Shown: positions 37,108 to 47,257, counted from the stretch's first letter. The stretch: DNA of 64,000 nt from Bin80 sp965203305 (GCA_965203305.1 OZ241874.1:62001-126000), one strand, 5' to 3'. Notes: a model not told the origin generated them from the sequence alone. A program made the numbers and translations.

Positions 37108-39081
37108 TTAAATAAAATAGTCAAAGTCTGCTTCGGTCCGCACCTTGCGCAGAACCTGAAAAATTCTTGCAGGCATCACATGCGGATCTACCCGAATACT
37201 GTGACTTCGTCCCTGCCAGATGTACCGCTCCCCGCCCAGAAGATCAAGCATCTGGAAAGGAGAGAATTCAGGGAGCTGCATTTCGTTGAGGAGAAGATGA
37301 AGCTCTCCTTCCTGAACCTGGAATGGGTCCAGGCTCACAATGCAGACAATAGAGTTCTCTCCCGATTGTTTCCAGTAGGCAAGCATTAGCGGGTTCTGAA
37401 TGTCCAGGAACTGAAGATTTCGGAATTCCTGCAGTGCCGGATTGTCTTTTCGGATCTGATTTACCGACTGAAACAGACTCTGGAGAGAGTCGGGGTCATT
37501 CCAGTTCCAGTTGTGAATTTCGTACTTCTCGTTGTTGGCATACTCTTCCCGGTCGGGGTGCTGGCTGGCAACAATGTGCTCGTAGGGAGGGCCATACACG
37601 CCATACACCGGGGAGAGTGTTGCCGCAAGGATGTATCGGATGATGTGTGCGGATCGTCCTCCGCTCGCCAGATATTCATGCAGAATATCTGGAGTGCTTG
37701 GCCAGAAGCTCGGACGAAAATATTCAGCAATATCAGGGGAGCTGATCTCCTGTAGATATTCGGTCAGTTCCGCCTTTGTATTGCGCCACGTAAAGTACGT
37801 ATAGGAGTTGTTGAATCCCAGTTTGGCAAGCGTATACATGATTTTGGGGCGTGTGAATGCCTCCGAGAGAAAAATCAGGTCTGGATGTTTTGTACGAAGC
37901 CGGCTCAGACACCAGGTCCAGAATGCCAGTGGCTTGGTATGGGGATTGTCAACACGGAATACGCGGACTCCCCGCTGAATCCAGAACTCAAACACATTTT
38001 TAAGGGCTTCCCAAAGCGTACGCCAGTCTGCGCATTCAAAATCCAGGGGGTAGACATCCTGGTATTTTTTGGGGGGATTCTCCGCGTAGCGAATTGTGCC
38101 ATCCGCACGCGTTGCAAACCACTCCGGGTGTTCTTTCACCCACGGATGATCGGGAGAGCACTGGAATGCGATGTCAAGGGCGACCTCCAGCCCCAGTTTT
38201 TGGGCTGTTTGCACAAATCGGTCAAAGGCTGGCAGTCCCCCGAGTTCCTTGTGGACACTGGTGTGTCCTCCATCCGGGCTGCCGATTGCCCACGGGCTTC
38301 CCGGTTCCCCCGGTTTTGCTTCGGGATGATTGTCCTTGCCTTTTCGAAAGGTTGTGCCGACAGGGTGGATGGGAGGCAGATATACAATGTCAAACCCCAT
38401 ATCCCTGATCTTCTCAAGACGCAGGGCTGCATCATCCAGTGTTCCATGCATGCCGGGTACACTTGCACTGGACCGGGGAAAAAACTCATACCACGCAGCG
38501 AACGCAGCCAGTTTGCGATCTGCCTCTACGGTAAGGGCATCACTCTGGACTGCTCCTTTCTGGGGGTCATTGGACAGAGCGAGCTGCAAAATTTCTTCTT
38601 CCAGAGGGGCATGGATATTCCCTTCGGTGTAGCGTTTGGCAAAGGAGAGGAGCTGTTCCCGGGCATCCAGAGGAGCATTCACGGCATATTCTTCCAGCAG
38701 AGTTGCTCCATCCAGCAGTTCTACTTTCAGTTCGGATTCTGGAGTTTTTGCCTCGAGGCGACGGGCGTACTGCTCTTGCCATGATCCATACCTGTCAATC
38801 CACGCGCGTACATAGTAGGTATAGACACCGGGAGCATCTACAGCAAAGCTGCCTGTATATTCATCATTATAGGTTGCCTCCATCGGAATCTCCTCGGTGG
38901 CTCCTCCCAGACGCGTTACATGGAGTCCTGCACGAAGCAGGTCATGTCCGTCAACAATTATGCCTGCAATTACGTTGACAGGCTCTCCGACGGTTCGCCG
39001 GATGTGCCAGTCCCCCTCGTTGACACGGGGAGACACGGAAGTGATCAGTACACGAGACCAGCGATCAGAAGCAGACTTCAT
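37108..39081 (-). CDS. glgE: Alpha-1,4-glucan:maltose-1-phosphate maltosyltransferase
   Basis: Extends alpha-glucan from maltose-1-phosphate. The N-terminal domain (1-200) has the family start RVLITSVSPRVNEGDW. The GH13_3 barrel shows IVYLPPIHPVGTTFRKGKDN, the nucleophile Asp in FRVDNPHTKPLAFW, the acid Glu in FLSEAFTRPKIMY, and the family segment YFTWRNTKAELTEYL. The length of 657 is normal. It is first in the glgE-glgB operon and divergent from glgX across 106 bases that must hold both promoters. The usual sources of maltose-1-phosphate (TreS with maltokinase) are not in the window. Confidence 0.95.
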   Translation of the reverse strand: MKSASDRWSRVLITSVSPRVNEGDWHIRRTVGEPVNVIAGIIVDGHDLLRAGLHVTRLGGATEEIPMEATYNDEYTGSFAVDAPGVYTYYVRAWIDRYGSWQEQYARRLEAKTPESELKVELLDGATLLEEYAVNAPLDAREQLLSFAKRYTEGNIHAPLEEEILQLALSNDPQKGAVQSDALTVEADRKLAAFAAWYEFFPRSSASVPGMHGTLDDAALRLEKIRDMGFDIVYLPPIHPVGTTFRKGKDNHPEAKPGEPGSPWAIGSPDGGHTSVHKELGGLPAFDRFVQTAQKLGLEVALDIAFQCSPDHPWVKEHPEWFATRADGTIRYAENPPKKYQDVYPLDFECADWRTLWEALKNVFEFWIQRGVRVFRVDNPHTKPLAFWTWCLSRLRTKHPDLIFLSEAFTRPKIMYTLAKLGFNNSYTYFTWRNTKAELTEYLQEISSPDIAEYFRPSFWPSTPDILHEYLASGGRSAHIIRYILAATLSPVYGVYGPPYEHIVASQHPDREEYANNEKYEIHNWNWNDPDSLQSLFQSVNQIRKDNPALQEFRNLQFLDIQNPLMLAYWKQSGENSIVCIVSLDPFQVQEGELHLLLNEMQLPEFSPFQMLDLLGGERYIWQGRSHSIRVDPHVMPARIFQVLRKVRTEADFDYFI

Positions 39082-39187
39082 GTTGTTGCAAACAAATTCT
39101 TATTCTCAGTGCCCGGCGAGCAGTACACTGCCCGCCGGTTGATCATAACCCGTAAACGAATAGCTGTTTCCCGCGAAATACAAATTT

Positions 39188-41233
39188 ATGAATCAAACGG
39201 CAGAGTTGGGAGCTTCTCTGAGGCAACACGGGGCAGATTTTTGCCTGTTCAGCGCAAATGCAGACCGGGTTGAGCTGGTTCTGCTTACCAAGGAGCATTC
39301 CATAGAGCAGACAATAGATGTAGACGGACGCACCGGAGATGTGTGGCATGTCCATGTGCCCGGAGTCCGTTCGGGGCAACGGTACGCATATCGGGTGTAT
39401 GGTCAATGGGCTCCAGATGACGGACACCGATTTAACTGCGCAAAGCTGCTTTTGGACCCGTATGCACGCGGGATTAGCCGAATGCCCGAATGGGACGAGA
39501 GTCTGTTCGGATATGATCGTGGGCAAGATGATCGGATATTGAACACCTTGGACAGTGCCAGTTATGCACCGATTGGCGTGGTAACGGACCCCGAGTTTCC
39601 AGGGGAAGCCCATGCGGGGCCTGACATCCCCTGGACGGATACCGTGATTTACGAGACGCACATCAAAGGACTGAGCATCCAGAATCCAGATATCCCCGCG
39701 CACCTCCGCGGAACCTATCTGGGAGCAGCATCGGAGGCTGTACTGACTCACTTGAAGGATTTAGGGGTAACGACCATTGAACTCTTGCCTGTCTTCGCCG
39801 CAGTACAGGATGAACGACTGATCCGTAATGGTCTGTCCCAGTATTGGGGATATAATCCTCTGTCCTGCTTTGCTCCTGACCCGCGCTTCTCATCCGGCGG
39901 CCCGGCTTCTGCCATTGAAGAGTTCCGTATCATGGTGGACGCAATGCATGCTTACGGATTTGAGATCATCCTGGATGTCGTTTACAATCATACTGGGGAG
40001 GGAGATCATTTGGGACCAACATTGTCCTGGCGCGGCATTGACAACGCCTCCTATTATGTTGCAAAGCCGGGGCAGCCACGCTTCCTGTACAACAGTACGG
40101 GTTGCGGAAACACTCTGCGCACAGATCATGTTTTCGTGCGCCGCCTCATTATGGACAGTTTGCGCTACTGGGTACAGGTCATGAATGTGGACGGGTTCCG
40201 GTTTGACCTGGCCAGTACTCTGCTCCGTGAGCACGGCAAAATCAATCCGCAAAGCGGGTGGCTGCACATGATACAGCAGGACCCCGTTCTTTCCAGAGTG
40301 AAACTGATTGCAGAGCCGTGGGATCTGGGCCAGTCGGGGTATCAACTGGGGACATACCCCCCTCCCTGGAGAGAGTGGAATGACAGGTATCGGGATACTG
40401 TCCGCCGGTACTGGCGTGGAGAAACCGGCATCACAGGCGAATTTGCCACACGGATTGCAGGTTCCAGTGACATATTTCTTTCAAAGCATCGCCGCCCCTC
40501 CGCCTCCATCAACTATGTGACCTCGCACGACGGGTTTACCCTCATGGATATGGTTTCGTACGAGAGAAGGCACAATCAGGCCAATCAGGAAAACGGCAAG
40601 GACGGCACAAGTGCCAACTATAGCCAAAATTGCGGTGAGGAGGGCAACTCCGAAAATCAGGATATCCTGCTGTGCCGGAATCGGCTGAGACGAAGTCTGC
40701 TCACAACTTTGTTTGTATCTCAGGGAGTTCCCATGCTCCTGGGAGGAGATGAGCTGGGACGAACACAGAAAGGAAACAATAATCCCTATTGCCAGGACAA
40801 TGAGATTTCATGGTATGACTGGAAGCCTGCTGCCTCGGACAGGGAGCATCTCAACTTTGTACGTGAACTGATTGCCTTCCGCCGGTCTCATCCCTCCCTG
40901 CGACGTAACCGGTTTTTGACTGGGCAGGTAGGAAAGAACGGGCTGCCGGATGCCATCTGGTGGCACCCGGATGGACGCGTGATGCAAGCCGGGGACTGGG
41001 CACACACGCAGGCATTCGGGATGTGGCTCGCCGCACCGGATATGCTGCTGATCTGTTTTAATCCGGCAGGAACCCCCGTCCGGTTCAGGCTCTCGGACGA
41101 GTACACATGGAGCTGGGGACTGGGCTGGGGAGAAAGTGCCTTGCTGGCAGACTCCCGACATGCCACCGTTGATTCACAGTCCGTGCTAATCCTGCATGCC
41201 CAGTCGCCCGCTTCCGAGAGTCAGTCCATGTAA
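39188..41233 (+). CDS. glgX: Glycogen debranching enzyme (isoamylase type)
   Basis: Hydrolyses alpha-1,6 branch points. An N-terminal CBM48 (LRQHGADFCLFSANADRVEL) is followed by the GH13 barrel: DVVYNHTGEGDHLGPTLSW, the nucleophile in VDGFRFDLASTLLRE, the acid in LIAEPWDLGQSGYQLG, and YVTSHDGFTLMDMVSY. The length of 681 matches GlgX/TreX. Its 3' end overlaps malQ by 48 bases tail to tail. With MalQ it should convert branched glucan to linear chains and glucose. Confidence 0.94.
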   Translation: MNQTAELGASLRQHGADFCLFSANADRVELVLLTKEHSIEQTIDVDGRTGDVWHVHVPGVRSGQRYAYRVYGQWAPDDGHRFNCAKLLLDPYARGISRMPEWDESLFGYDRGQDDRILNTLDSASYAPIGVVTDPEFPGEAHAGPDIPWTDTVIYETHIKGLSIQNPDIPAHLRGTYLGAASEAVLTHLKDLGVTTIELLPVFAAVQDERLIRNGLSQYWGYNPLSCFAPDPRFSSGGPASAIEEFRIMVDAMHAYGFEIILDVVYNHTGEGDHLGPTLSWRGIDNASYYVAKPGQPRFLYNSTGCGNTLRTDHVFVRRLIMDSLRYWVQVMNVDGFRFDLASTLLREHGKINPQSGWLHMIQQDPVLSRVKLIAEPWDLGQSGYQLGTYPPPWREWNDRYRDTVRRYWRGETGITGEFATRIAGSSDIFLSKHRRPSASINYVTSHDGFTLMDMVSYERRHNQANQENGKDGTSANYSQNCGEEGNSENQDILLCRNRLRRSLLTTLFVSQGVPMLLGGDELGRTQKGNNNPYCQDNEISWYDWKPAASDREHLNFVRELIAFRRSHPSLRRNRFLTGQVGKNGLPDAIWWHPDGRVMQAGDWAHTQAFGMWLAAPDMLLICFNPAGTPVRFRLSDEYTWSWGLGWGESALLADSRHATVDSQSVLILHAQSPASESQSM

Positions 41234-42679
41234 CCACTGGCAGGCAGACTCCCGCAGTTGCAGATGCTGCTGAGGCCGCAGAGACCAGTGCCAGTTCCCA
41301 GTCGGGGTTCCGGGGAAATTCATTCGGGCCTCGCTCCCCAGCCCCAGAATATCCTGGACGGGAAGAATGACGAGTCCCGCCTCTGATCTCAGGCATCGCT
41401 CCATTGCATTCGGGCATATGTCCTTGTCAGATTTGATCTGCAGATAATCCTTTGCAAATCCGCGCTCATAGTCACTCAGAGTTGTCCACCAGCCAAGAAG
41501 AGTGTCATTATCATGTGTGCCTGTGTACACGCACTGATTGGATGTGTAATGATGTGGCAGATGTGGATTGTCCATGCCTGCATCAAATCCAAACTGGATG
41601 ACAGCCATTCCGGGAAAGGCATTCCTCCGGATCAGTTCCGTGACATCTGGCGTGATCACCCCCAAATCTTCTGCAATCAGGGGCAGGGGACCGAGGTTTT
41701 CGGTGAGCCTGTCAAACAGTTTTTGTCCCGGTCCTGTAACCCAGCGTCCGTGAACGGCAGTCTCCTCGGAAGCGGGGATTTCCCAGTATCCGGCAAACCC
41801 GCGAAAATGATCCAGCCGTACACTGTCACACAGGCTGAAGGCCCGTTTCATGCGGCGAACCCACCAGTCAAACCCCTGCTCTTCCATCACATCCCACCGG
41901 TAGATCGGATTTCCCCAGCGTTGTCCTGTTGCACTGAAAAAATCCGGCGGAACGCCCGCAACCACCAGGGGCTCGCCTGATTCATCCAGTTGAAACAGCT
42001 CGGGATGTGCCCACACATCAACACTGTCATGTGCAACATAGATCGGCAGATCTCCCATGACCTGTATGCCCTTCCGCCGGCAATACTCAAGAAGCCGGTG
42101 CCACTGGCTATCAAAGACATACTGTTCAAACAGGTAAAACTGAATCTCTGGGTGATCCAGATCCATATTCTCACTGGGAGATCGGCGATCCTCTGCGGGC
42201 CAACTGGTCCATCTTCTGCTGTGATATTTTGCCTTTCGTGCCTGGAAGGCTGCATACGGGATCAGCCAGTCCTCCTCTCGGTCAACAAATGTTATGAATT
42301 CTTCTGATTCTGAACGGGGTTGCTGTGCAAATCTTTGGAATGCTTGACGAAGCAGAGATGATTTGTAATTCAGGACACTCGGATAGTCCACGTGCCCTTC
42401 GGTATAGGAAAAGGATGTGGGAATGTCAACCCTGGTAACCCATCCATCCTGTACCATCAGTTCAGGACTGATGAGAAGCGGATTGCCGGCGAACGATGCC
42501 GGGCTTGCATAAGGCGAGTCTCCGAGTCCCGCTGGACACAGCGGGAGCACCTGCCACCATGTCTGTCCGGCCGCGGCGAGAGTGTCTACAAATCTGTATG
42601 CTTCCGGCCCCATATCTCCGATTCCGAAACGGGTTGCCAGGGAAGTCACATGCAACAGGAGTCCACTGGATCGTGTCAT
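41186..42679 (-). CDS. malQ: 4-alpha-glucanotransferase
   Basis: Transfers glucan segments between chains (GH77). Motifs are GPEAYRFVDTLAAAGQTWWQ near residue 25, the nucleophile Asp in SVRLDHFRGFAGYWE, the acid Glu in LIAEDLGVITPDV and GTHDNDTLLGWW near 370. The start MTRSSGLLLHVTSL at 42679 is the conserved one although the frame is open to 42802. The length of 497 fits the short bacterial form. Convergent with and overlapping glgX. Confidence 0.94.
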   Translation of the reverse strand: MTRSSGLLLHVTSLATRFGIGDMGPEAYRFVDTLAAAGQTWWQVLPLCPAGLGDSPYASPASFAGNPLLISPELMVQDGWVTRVDIPTSFSYTEGHVDYPSVLNYKSSLLRQAFQRFAQQPRSESEEFITFVDREEDWLIPYAAFQARKAKYHSRRWTSWPAEDRRSPSENMDLDHPEIQFYLFEQYVFDSQWHRLLEYCRRKGIQVMGDLPIYVAHDSVDVWAHPELFQLDESGEPLVVAGVPPDFFSATGQRWGNPIYRWDVMEEQGFDWWVRRMKRAFSLCDSVRLDHFRGFAGYWEIPASEETAVHGRWVTGPGQKLFDRLTENLGPLPLIAEDLGVITPDVTELIRRNAFPGMAVIQFGFDAGMDNPHLPHHYTSNQCVYTGTHDNDTLLGWWTTLSDYERGFAKDYLQIKSDKDICPNAMERCLRSEAGLVILPVQDILGLGSEARMNFPGTPTGNWHWSLRPQQHLQLRESACQWLHGLTLGSGRLGMQD

Positions 42680-42889
42680 GAACACAAAGATACGGACTAA
42701 AAACTGCTGTTCGCTTATTTCGTGCCATGCGGGATGGATTGTTATCCCTGGTGACCTGTCTGGATTATGCAGAAACCCCAGAATTTCAATGACCACCTGC
42801 AACTGTCGATGCAGGAATGAAGTGCATGCCCGCTAGATGTTTCGGTCTCTCCTCAGGCAGGGGGAAATTTCACTCTTTCGGACATACAG

Positions 42890-43331
42890 CTATTCGCTCA
42901 GACTCTCCCGGTACTCCGCCATGGATTCGAGTGCAATCACAGAGTTCCCGCGAACTCGGGGGAGCAATCCTTTTCTTGCCTCTTGCCATGGCACTTCTCT
43001 GTGAGTGAGATCACTGAGCCATTGAGGAGACTTATGGCCATAGAAAGACAGAACGGCATCAATCGTCTCTTTCTGATTCTCCGCTAGAGCATCTGCATCA
43101 CCAGAATCTACATCATCAACCATAAACATAAATTGCCCCCTGTGCTTACTGTACAGGTCAGGACACACCGGCCCGCCGATCCATGCCTGGATCTCTTCTT
43201 CAAACAGAGGGGGTACCGTCCCAAACCAGAGACCACGCCTGGCTGTAATACACCAATTTCTGAAGTTTTCAAGTGCTGGATGCCCCTTGCTTGCCCAGTA
43301 TGTAAGCCGCAATATCAAATACCGTAGTCAT
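42890..43331 (-). pseudogene. SocA/Panacea-domain antitoxin-like gene, broken
   Basis: Homology to the Panacea (DUF4065) domain starts at ATG 43331 (MTTVFDIAAYILGKQG). It meets an in-frame TGA where a Met is usual, continues with KLQKLVYYSQAWSLVWDG, then shifts frame to PPLFEEEIQAWIGGPVCPDL, then YSKHRGQF, and runs to 42890. One nonsense and one frameshift leave no full product. In intact systems such proteins act as antitoxins or as protein-binding adaptors for degradation; no toxin gene lies beside it. The last 60 residues are an ordinary helical tail. The gaps on either side (42680-42889 and 43332-43549) hold nothing recognisable. Confidence 0.75.
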
Positions 43332-43549
43332 ATCTCGTACCCGCCATATGCGGAATGTTTTACCTCTCCTGCCCCGTGTACCTCACCGATGCGCAGTATC
43401 CCGCTGAGAACCAGTAGAACAGCAACAAAAATGTCCTGCCTTGTGAGTAGACATGACAAAATGGGGTATGATGCAAACAGTCGGAGCTGTGTTATACTCC
43501 GAATCTGAGATCTACCAGCAATGAGGCAGTACAGATTCCCAATCGTACT

Positions 43550-44446
43550 GTGAGCAGTAGATGGAACACGCCGAAAAATCTGCGAGATAGACCTGCGTTT
43601 GATCATGCCTCACTCAACCTTGTACCACCCAAGTACGTATCCGACAGGTGCAAACAACATATTGCCGAACGACGAATGCAGGACATATTACTGGAACTCT
43701 CCCGGGAGGATTATGCGTATCTCATCCAGATCATCCGGGGACCATTCGACCGCTGTGTGAATCTCAGGAAGCATCTTGAAGATGTAGATTCGCCCGGCCA
43801 GAAGGAAATTCTCTGTGCAGAACTGGAGCGGAAAATCCGCTATCTGGGAAGCAGCGATATTGCCTATCAATTCCGGCGAGTTATTGGTGCAGAACCGGGA
43901 GCAGATTTTCGGTATATTATTCGGGATACAGCGAGATTCCTCAAAGTGCCTCTCGCAGACCGCGGTACGGAAAGGGATATGCTCATCCAGATGGCACAGG
44001 AGTATGCTGTGAATGTGTTCTCGAAATTTACCCAAACCGAGCAGGAGGAGATTCTGGAGTCTCTCGGAGTGAAACGGAAGCATGCCATTGCATTTCTGAA
44101 GAAAGCTGGGGGTATTTTTGCCGTACCTGCATTGTTGCAAGCATTCGGTACGCTCGTTGTAGAGGGACTGATCAAGACTGTTTTGTTTGGATGGACTGCC
44201 CGCCTGATCGGAGCCAAACTGGCTGCCTCGCTCTTTTCCTTTCTGTTTGCCCGCGTCCCGTGGTGGATGCATACCATTATCCCCGGAGCATGGACAATCT
44301 CTATTGGACTAACAGCCTTGCATCTCCAGGCACCTGCCCGGCGAAAAACGGTGCCGATCTTGCTCTACCTGGGACTGAGCTGCCTGCGCCTGGATGCCGA
44401 AAAAACAGATCTGCACCCGGAAGCCCCGGATACTGAACCAGACTGA
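43550..44446 (+). CDS. YaaW-like (UPF0174) membrane protein
   Basis: 298 residues, start GTG at 43550 or a later ATG. The central part (DIAYQFRRVIGAEPGADFR, then TEQEEILESLGV) resembles the YaaW/DUF3944 family. A C-terminal hydrophobic pair is present (GGIFAVPALLQAFGTLVVEG and WMHTIIPGAWTISIGLTAL). Function unknown in this family; E. coli YaaW is uncharacterised. No signal peptide. It is convergent with the YdbT-like gene, with one base between the stops. Confidence 0.5.
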   Translation: MSSRWNTPKNLRDRPAFDHASLNLVPPKYVSDRCKQHIAERRMQDILLELSREDYAYLIQIIRGPFDRCVNLRKHLEDVDSPGQKEILCAELERKIRYLGSSDIAYQFRRVIGAEPGADFRYIIRDTARFLKVPLADRGTERDMLIQMAQEYAVNVFSKFTQTEQEEILESLGVKRKHAIAFLKKAGGIFAVPALLQAFGTLVVEGLIKTVLFGWTARLIGAKLAASLFSFLFARVPWWMHTIIPGAWTISIGLTALHLQAPARRKTVPILLYLGLSCLRLDAEKTDLHPEAPDTEPD

Positions 44447-44447
44447 A

Positions 44448-45908
44448 TCACACCGTTGTTTTGCTGTGCGCAGTCTCTGCCTGAAATGCCTCGTAAAGAC
44501 GGCTTAGAAGCTGCCTTGCATCCTCGCGATCCATGTCAATAATTCGGGGGTAGCGAAAGTCTCCTGCTCCAGCAGTATCCACAATCAGCGTACACAGCCC
44601 TAGTCGTCGCTGAAAGAATGAAGCCGTGATTTCAAACCCCTGAAAGCGTTCCACAGGCACAATCCAGAACTGCTGACTGAACACACGCCTTCGAATGAAA
44701 AGACTCCCGTCATGGAATGCCCAGCGATGACACAGATACTGAAGACGGGCACACCCCCACGCAACAGGCAGAAGAGCGAATCCCCAGAGGGCACTCATTG
44801 ACCATGTCAAAGACAAGATAACCACCCCAATCGCAATCAGCATGCTGTAGCGAAGAGAGTGCCTCCGGATCGTCTTCCGGCTAACATGTGTGTCGGTGTC
44901 TGGAAGCGTGAATGGTCGTATCTGGGGAGCCATCTCCATAATTTCTGACCACTTGGCAAAAGGCATGGCAGGCTGGAATCCGCGCTCGCCGCTCTGCAGT
45001 CCAAGCGTTTGCATTTCCAGCCGATACCAGCGACGCAGCCGCATAAGCGGATTGGATCGAATTAAAAACGACTGGACACGCTTGTACGGCAGACTCCCTT
45101 CACGAATCGTCAGCAGTCCAAACTTTCGGTGAATTTTTTCCAGGCCAAGCTCCATCCGAAACCGGTAAAATCGAACCAGATTCTGGATAAATCCCAGTAT
45201 CCAGCCAAGTGCGAGTGTAACCGGAAGGAGTACGGCAACCAGCATCGGCCATGTGCGCTCAATTTCTCCGCTGAACATGCTTTGTTCCATCAGCCAGCCC
45301 ATCACCTGCTGGCTTTTGACAATCCCGAAGGATTCCAGTTGAAAGAACAGCCCGATCAGGAGGGCAATGAGTCCAAAGGAAAACTGGTAGATGCTCGCAA
45401 GCACCACCCGGCGAAGCGACATGGAAAAGCCTGGAAATCCTTGGACAGTCTCCTCGGGTATCGGGATGGCCTGAGCAGTTCTAAACAGGTTTCGCAGCCG
45501 TTCTGCTTCCCGAATTCCAACATAGGACAAGACCCCTTCTGCACTTGCTGTACCCGCAGTTTCGATCCTTACAGCAGCCGTTCCTAGTACACGAGAGAGA
45601 ATATTGCGCTCAATGGCAACATTCTGGATTCGATCAGAAGGAATGCTGCGTCGCACACGCTTGAAGACTCCCGAATAGATGACCAGTTCATGACTGGTGG
45701 CATGATAGCGGAACAGGATATACCTTGCAATGACATAGGGAGCTACAAGGATTGCGTAGGATCCCGCGAAGATCAGGAGACTGTTTTTCATGGCCTCCGA
45801 CTCCGGCGAAAACAGCCAGGACAGCAGGGCAACGACAGTCGCCAGAAACATATAGTGCACAAGCGTGAGCGGATGCAATCGGAGAAATTCTCCTGAAGGC
45901 TCCTCCAT
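44448..45908 (-). CDS. YdbT-like membrane protein with bacterial PH domains
   Basis: 486 residues with bPH2 domains and membrane segments. It begins with two spans (HYMFLATVVALLSWLF and LLIFAGSYAILVAPYVIA), then a PH unit with IPSDRIQNVAIERNILSRVL, two further spans near 170-230, a second PH unit with LPYKRVQSFLIRSNPLMRL, spans near 345-380 and a third unit with VPVERFQGFEITASFFQRRL. Related B. subtilis YdbS/YdbT take part in resistance to certain bacteriocins; that role is not shown here. Its start shares one base with the stop of the upstream YdbS-like gene (TGATG), so the two are coupled. Confidence 0.83.
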   Translation of the reverse strand: MEEPSGEFLRLHPLTLVHYMFLATVVALLSWLFSPESEAMKNSLLIFAGSYAILVAPYVIARYILFRYHATSHELVIYSGVFKRVRRSIPSDRIQNVAIERNILSRVLGTAAVRIETAGTASAEGVLSYVGIREAERLRNLFRTAQAIPIPEETVQGFPGFSMSLRRVVLASIYQFSFGLIALLIGLFFQLESFGIVKSQQVMGWLMEQSMFSGEIERTWPMLVAVLLPVTLALGWILGFIQNLVRFYRFRMELGLEKIHRKFGLLTIREGSLPYKRVQSFLIRSNPLMRLRRWYRLEMQTLGLQSGERGFQPAMPFAKWSEIMEMAPQIRPFTLPDTDTHVSRKTIRRHSLRYSMLIAIGVVILSLTWSMSALWGFALLPVAWGCARLQYLCHRWAFHDGSLFIRRRVFSQQFWIVPVERFQGFEITASFFQRRLGLCTLIVDTAGAGDFRYPRIIDMDREDARQLLSRLYEAFQAETAHSKTTV

Positions 45909-46375
45909 CAGTCTATATATGCTGCAATGGAACTGCGTACAGTATCCCGAAGATGGACTGCCTCGTCATAGGGCAGCCCGGGAACAACCACATCGGTACT
46001 TCGTGTCCCTGCGGTATGAACCACCAGACGGGCAATATCGTAGTTTCCTTCAATCAGATCCTGTTCAACATCAAGATGCTGGATGCGGCGAAGGGGGACA
46101 ATAGTCTGTATGCGATTCCAGATTCCCCGCACGGCATAGAGATCATCCTTCCGCAGTTCATATCGCCAGTAGCGATACCGCAAGTTTGGAATGATGAAAA
46201 CCCAAAGCAGACATATAACCACAAGTATCCCTGTCCACAAGCCTGGCGGAAATGTGTCATTATTTGAGAAGAACAGAACAACATCAGCGGTTGCAGAACC
46301 CGGAAGCAAGATTCCCCATCCAAGCAATCCCTTTATTTTCCACACTCTTTTTATTGCCGGATCAAGTCTTTTCAT
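45908..46375 (-). CDS. YdbS-like membrane protein with one PH domain
   Basis: 155 residues: two membrane spans near residues 15-60, then a bPH2 unit (YAVRGIWNRIQTIVPLRRIQ, with QDLIEGNYDIARLVVHTAG). Pairs with the YdbT-like protein encoded immediately downstream, as in Bacillus. The start is ATG 46375, divergent from the epimerase-like gene across 57 bases. Confidence 0.83.
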   Translation of the reverse strand: MKRLDPAIKRVWKIKGLLGWGILLPGSATADVVLFFSNNDTFPPGLWTGILVVICLLWVFIIPNLRYRYWRYELRKDDLYAVRGIWNRIQTIVPLRRIQHLDVEQDLIEGNYDIARLVVHTAGTRSTDVVVPGLPYDEAVHLRDTVRSSIAAYID

Positions 46376-46432
46376 GGCACTTTTTCAAATCCGAGTGGCA
46401 AGTACGCACACGCTGTCCACTTGTTACATGAT

Positions 46433-47257
46433 ATGGCTGCACTGAATACGGTCAGCATACTGGGATGCGGGTATGTCGGGTATCCGCTCGCCAAGCTCCT
46501 TCTGGAGAGGGACTGGCGTGTCCGGGGAGCTACGACCAGCGAATCAAAACTCGCAAGTTTGCTGACAGGCGGGATTGAACCGTACCTGTTGCAATTAACC
46601 CCGAGCCTGGAAGGTCATGGAAGACGAGATTTCTTTGATTCAGATGTGGTGGTGATCAACTTTCCACCCGGACGCAGGCGCAGGGACCTGAAAGATTTTA
46701 TGCAAGGTGCCATGACATCACTTCTTGCGTACCTGGAGGCGGGGAGCGTACAAAAAGTGCTATTCATTGGCTCAACAAGCGTGTACAGCAGCGGACATGT
46801 CCACGAGGAAGATGCAGGAAAACAGCCGCTAGGCTCTGCATCAGGAGATGCACTCCTGGCTGCAGAGGATCGGCTCAGAAACTCATCCGGTTTTGAGACA
46901 ACCGTACTCCGGTATGCAGGTCTCTACGGATACGAACGCAAGCCCGGAAGATTCTGGTCCGGCCGTTCCCTGCGTGATCCGGAAAATGCTGTGAATATGC
47001 TCCACCGGGATGATGCGGTCGGAGTGGCACTGGAGGTGATTCTGCAAAACTGCTGGGGAGAGGTCTTCAATGTATGTGCAGATCTGCACCCAACCAGAGC
47101 TGAGTTCTATACGCAGGCCGCGCGCAATCTGGGGATTGCCCCCCCCGAGATTGATTCTGGCACATCACAGCCGAATAAGGTGGTCCTGAATGACAGGATA
47201 AAATCCCGTCTGGGATATACCTTTGCATACCCTGACCCTCTGGCTCCTGCTCCGTAG
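46433..47257 (+). CDS. YeeZ-like NAD(P)-binding epimerase/dehydratase family protein
   Basis: 274 residues of the extended SDR superfamily. The Rossmann motif VSILGCGYVGYPLAKLLL is at residue 5, the SDR central part VLFIGSTSVYSS near 109, and RYAGLYGYERKPG near 160. The YxxxK catalytic pair is not evident, as in other YeeZ-like proteins, so substrate and activity are unknown. The start is ATG 46433. A run of eight C (47139-47146) lies in the codons for IAPPEI. Confidence 0.75.
   Translation: MAALNTVSILGCGYVGYPLAKLLLERDWRVRGATTSESKLASLLTGGIEPYLLQLTPSLEGHGRRDFFDSDVVVINFPPGRRRRDLKDFMQGAMTSLLAYLEAGSVQKVLFIGSTSVYSSGHVHEEDAGKQPLGSASGDALLAAEDRLRNSSGFETTVLRYAGLYGYERKPGRFWSGRSLRDPENAVNMLHRDDAVGVALEVILQNCWGEVFNVCADLHPTRAEFYTQAARNLGIAPPEIDSGTSQPNKVVLNDRIKSRLGYTFAYPDPLAPAP

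Noticed and set aside
42680..43549. Toxin partner for the Panacea-type gene
   Set aside because: No frame with toxin-like features on either side; the neighbours are malQ and a YaaW-like gene.
47139..47146. C8 run in the epimerase-like gene as another phase-variable site
   Set aside because: Eight bases near the gene's 3' end is short for effective slippage, and the run is within normal Pro codons.
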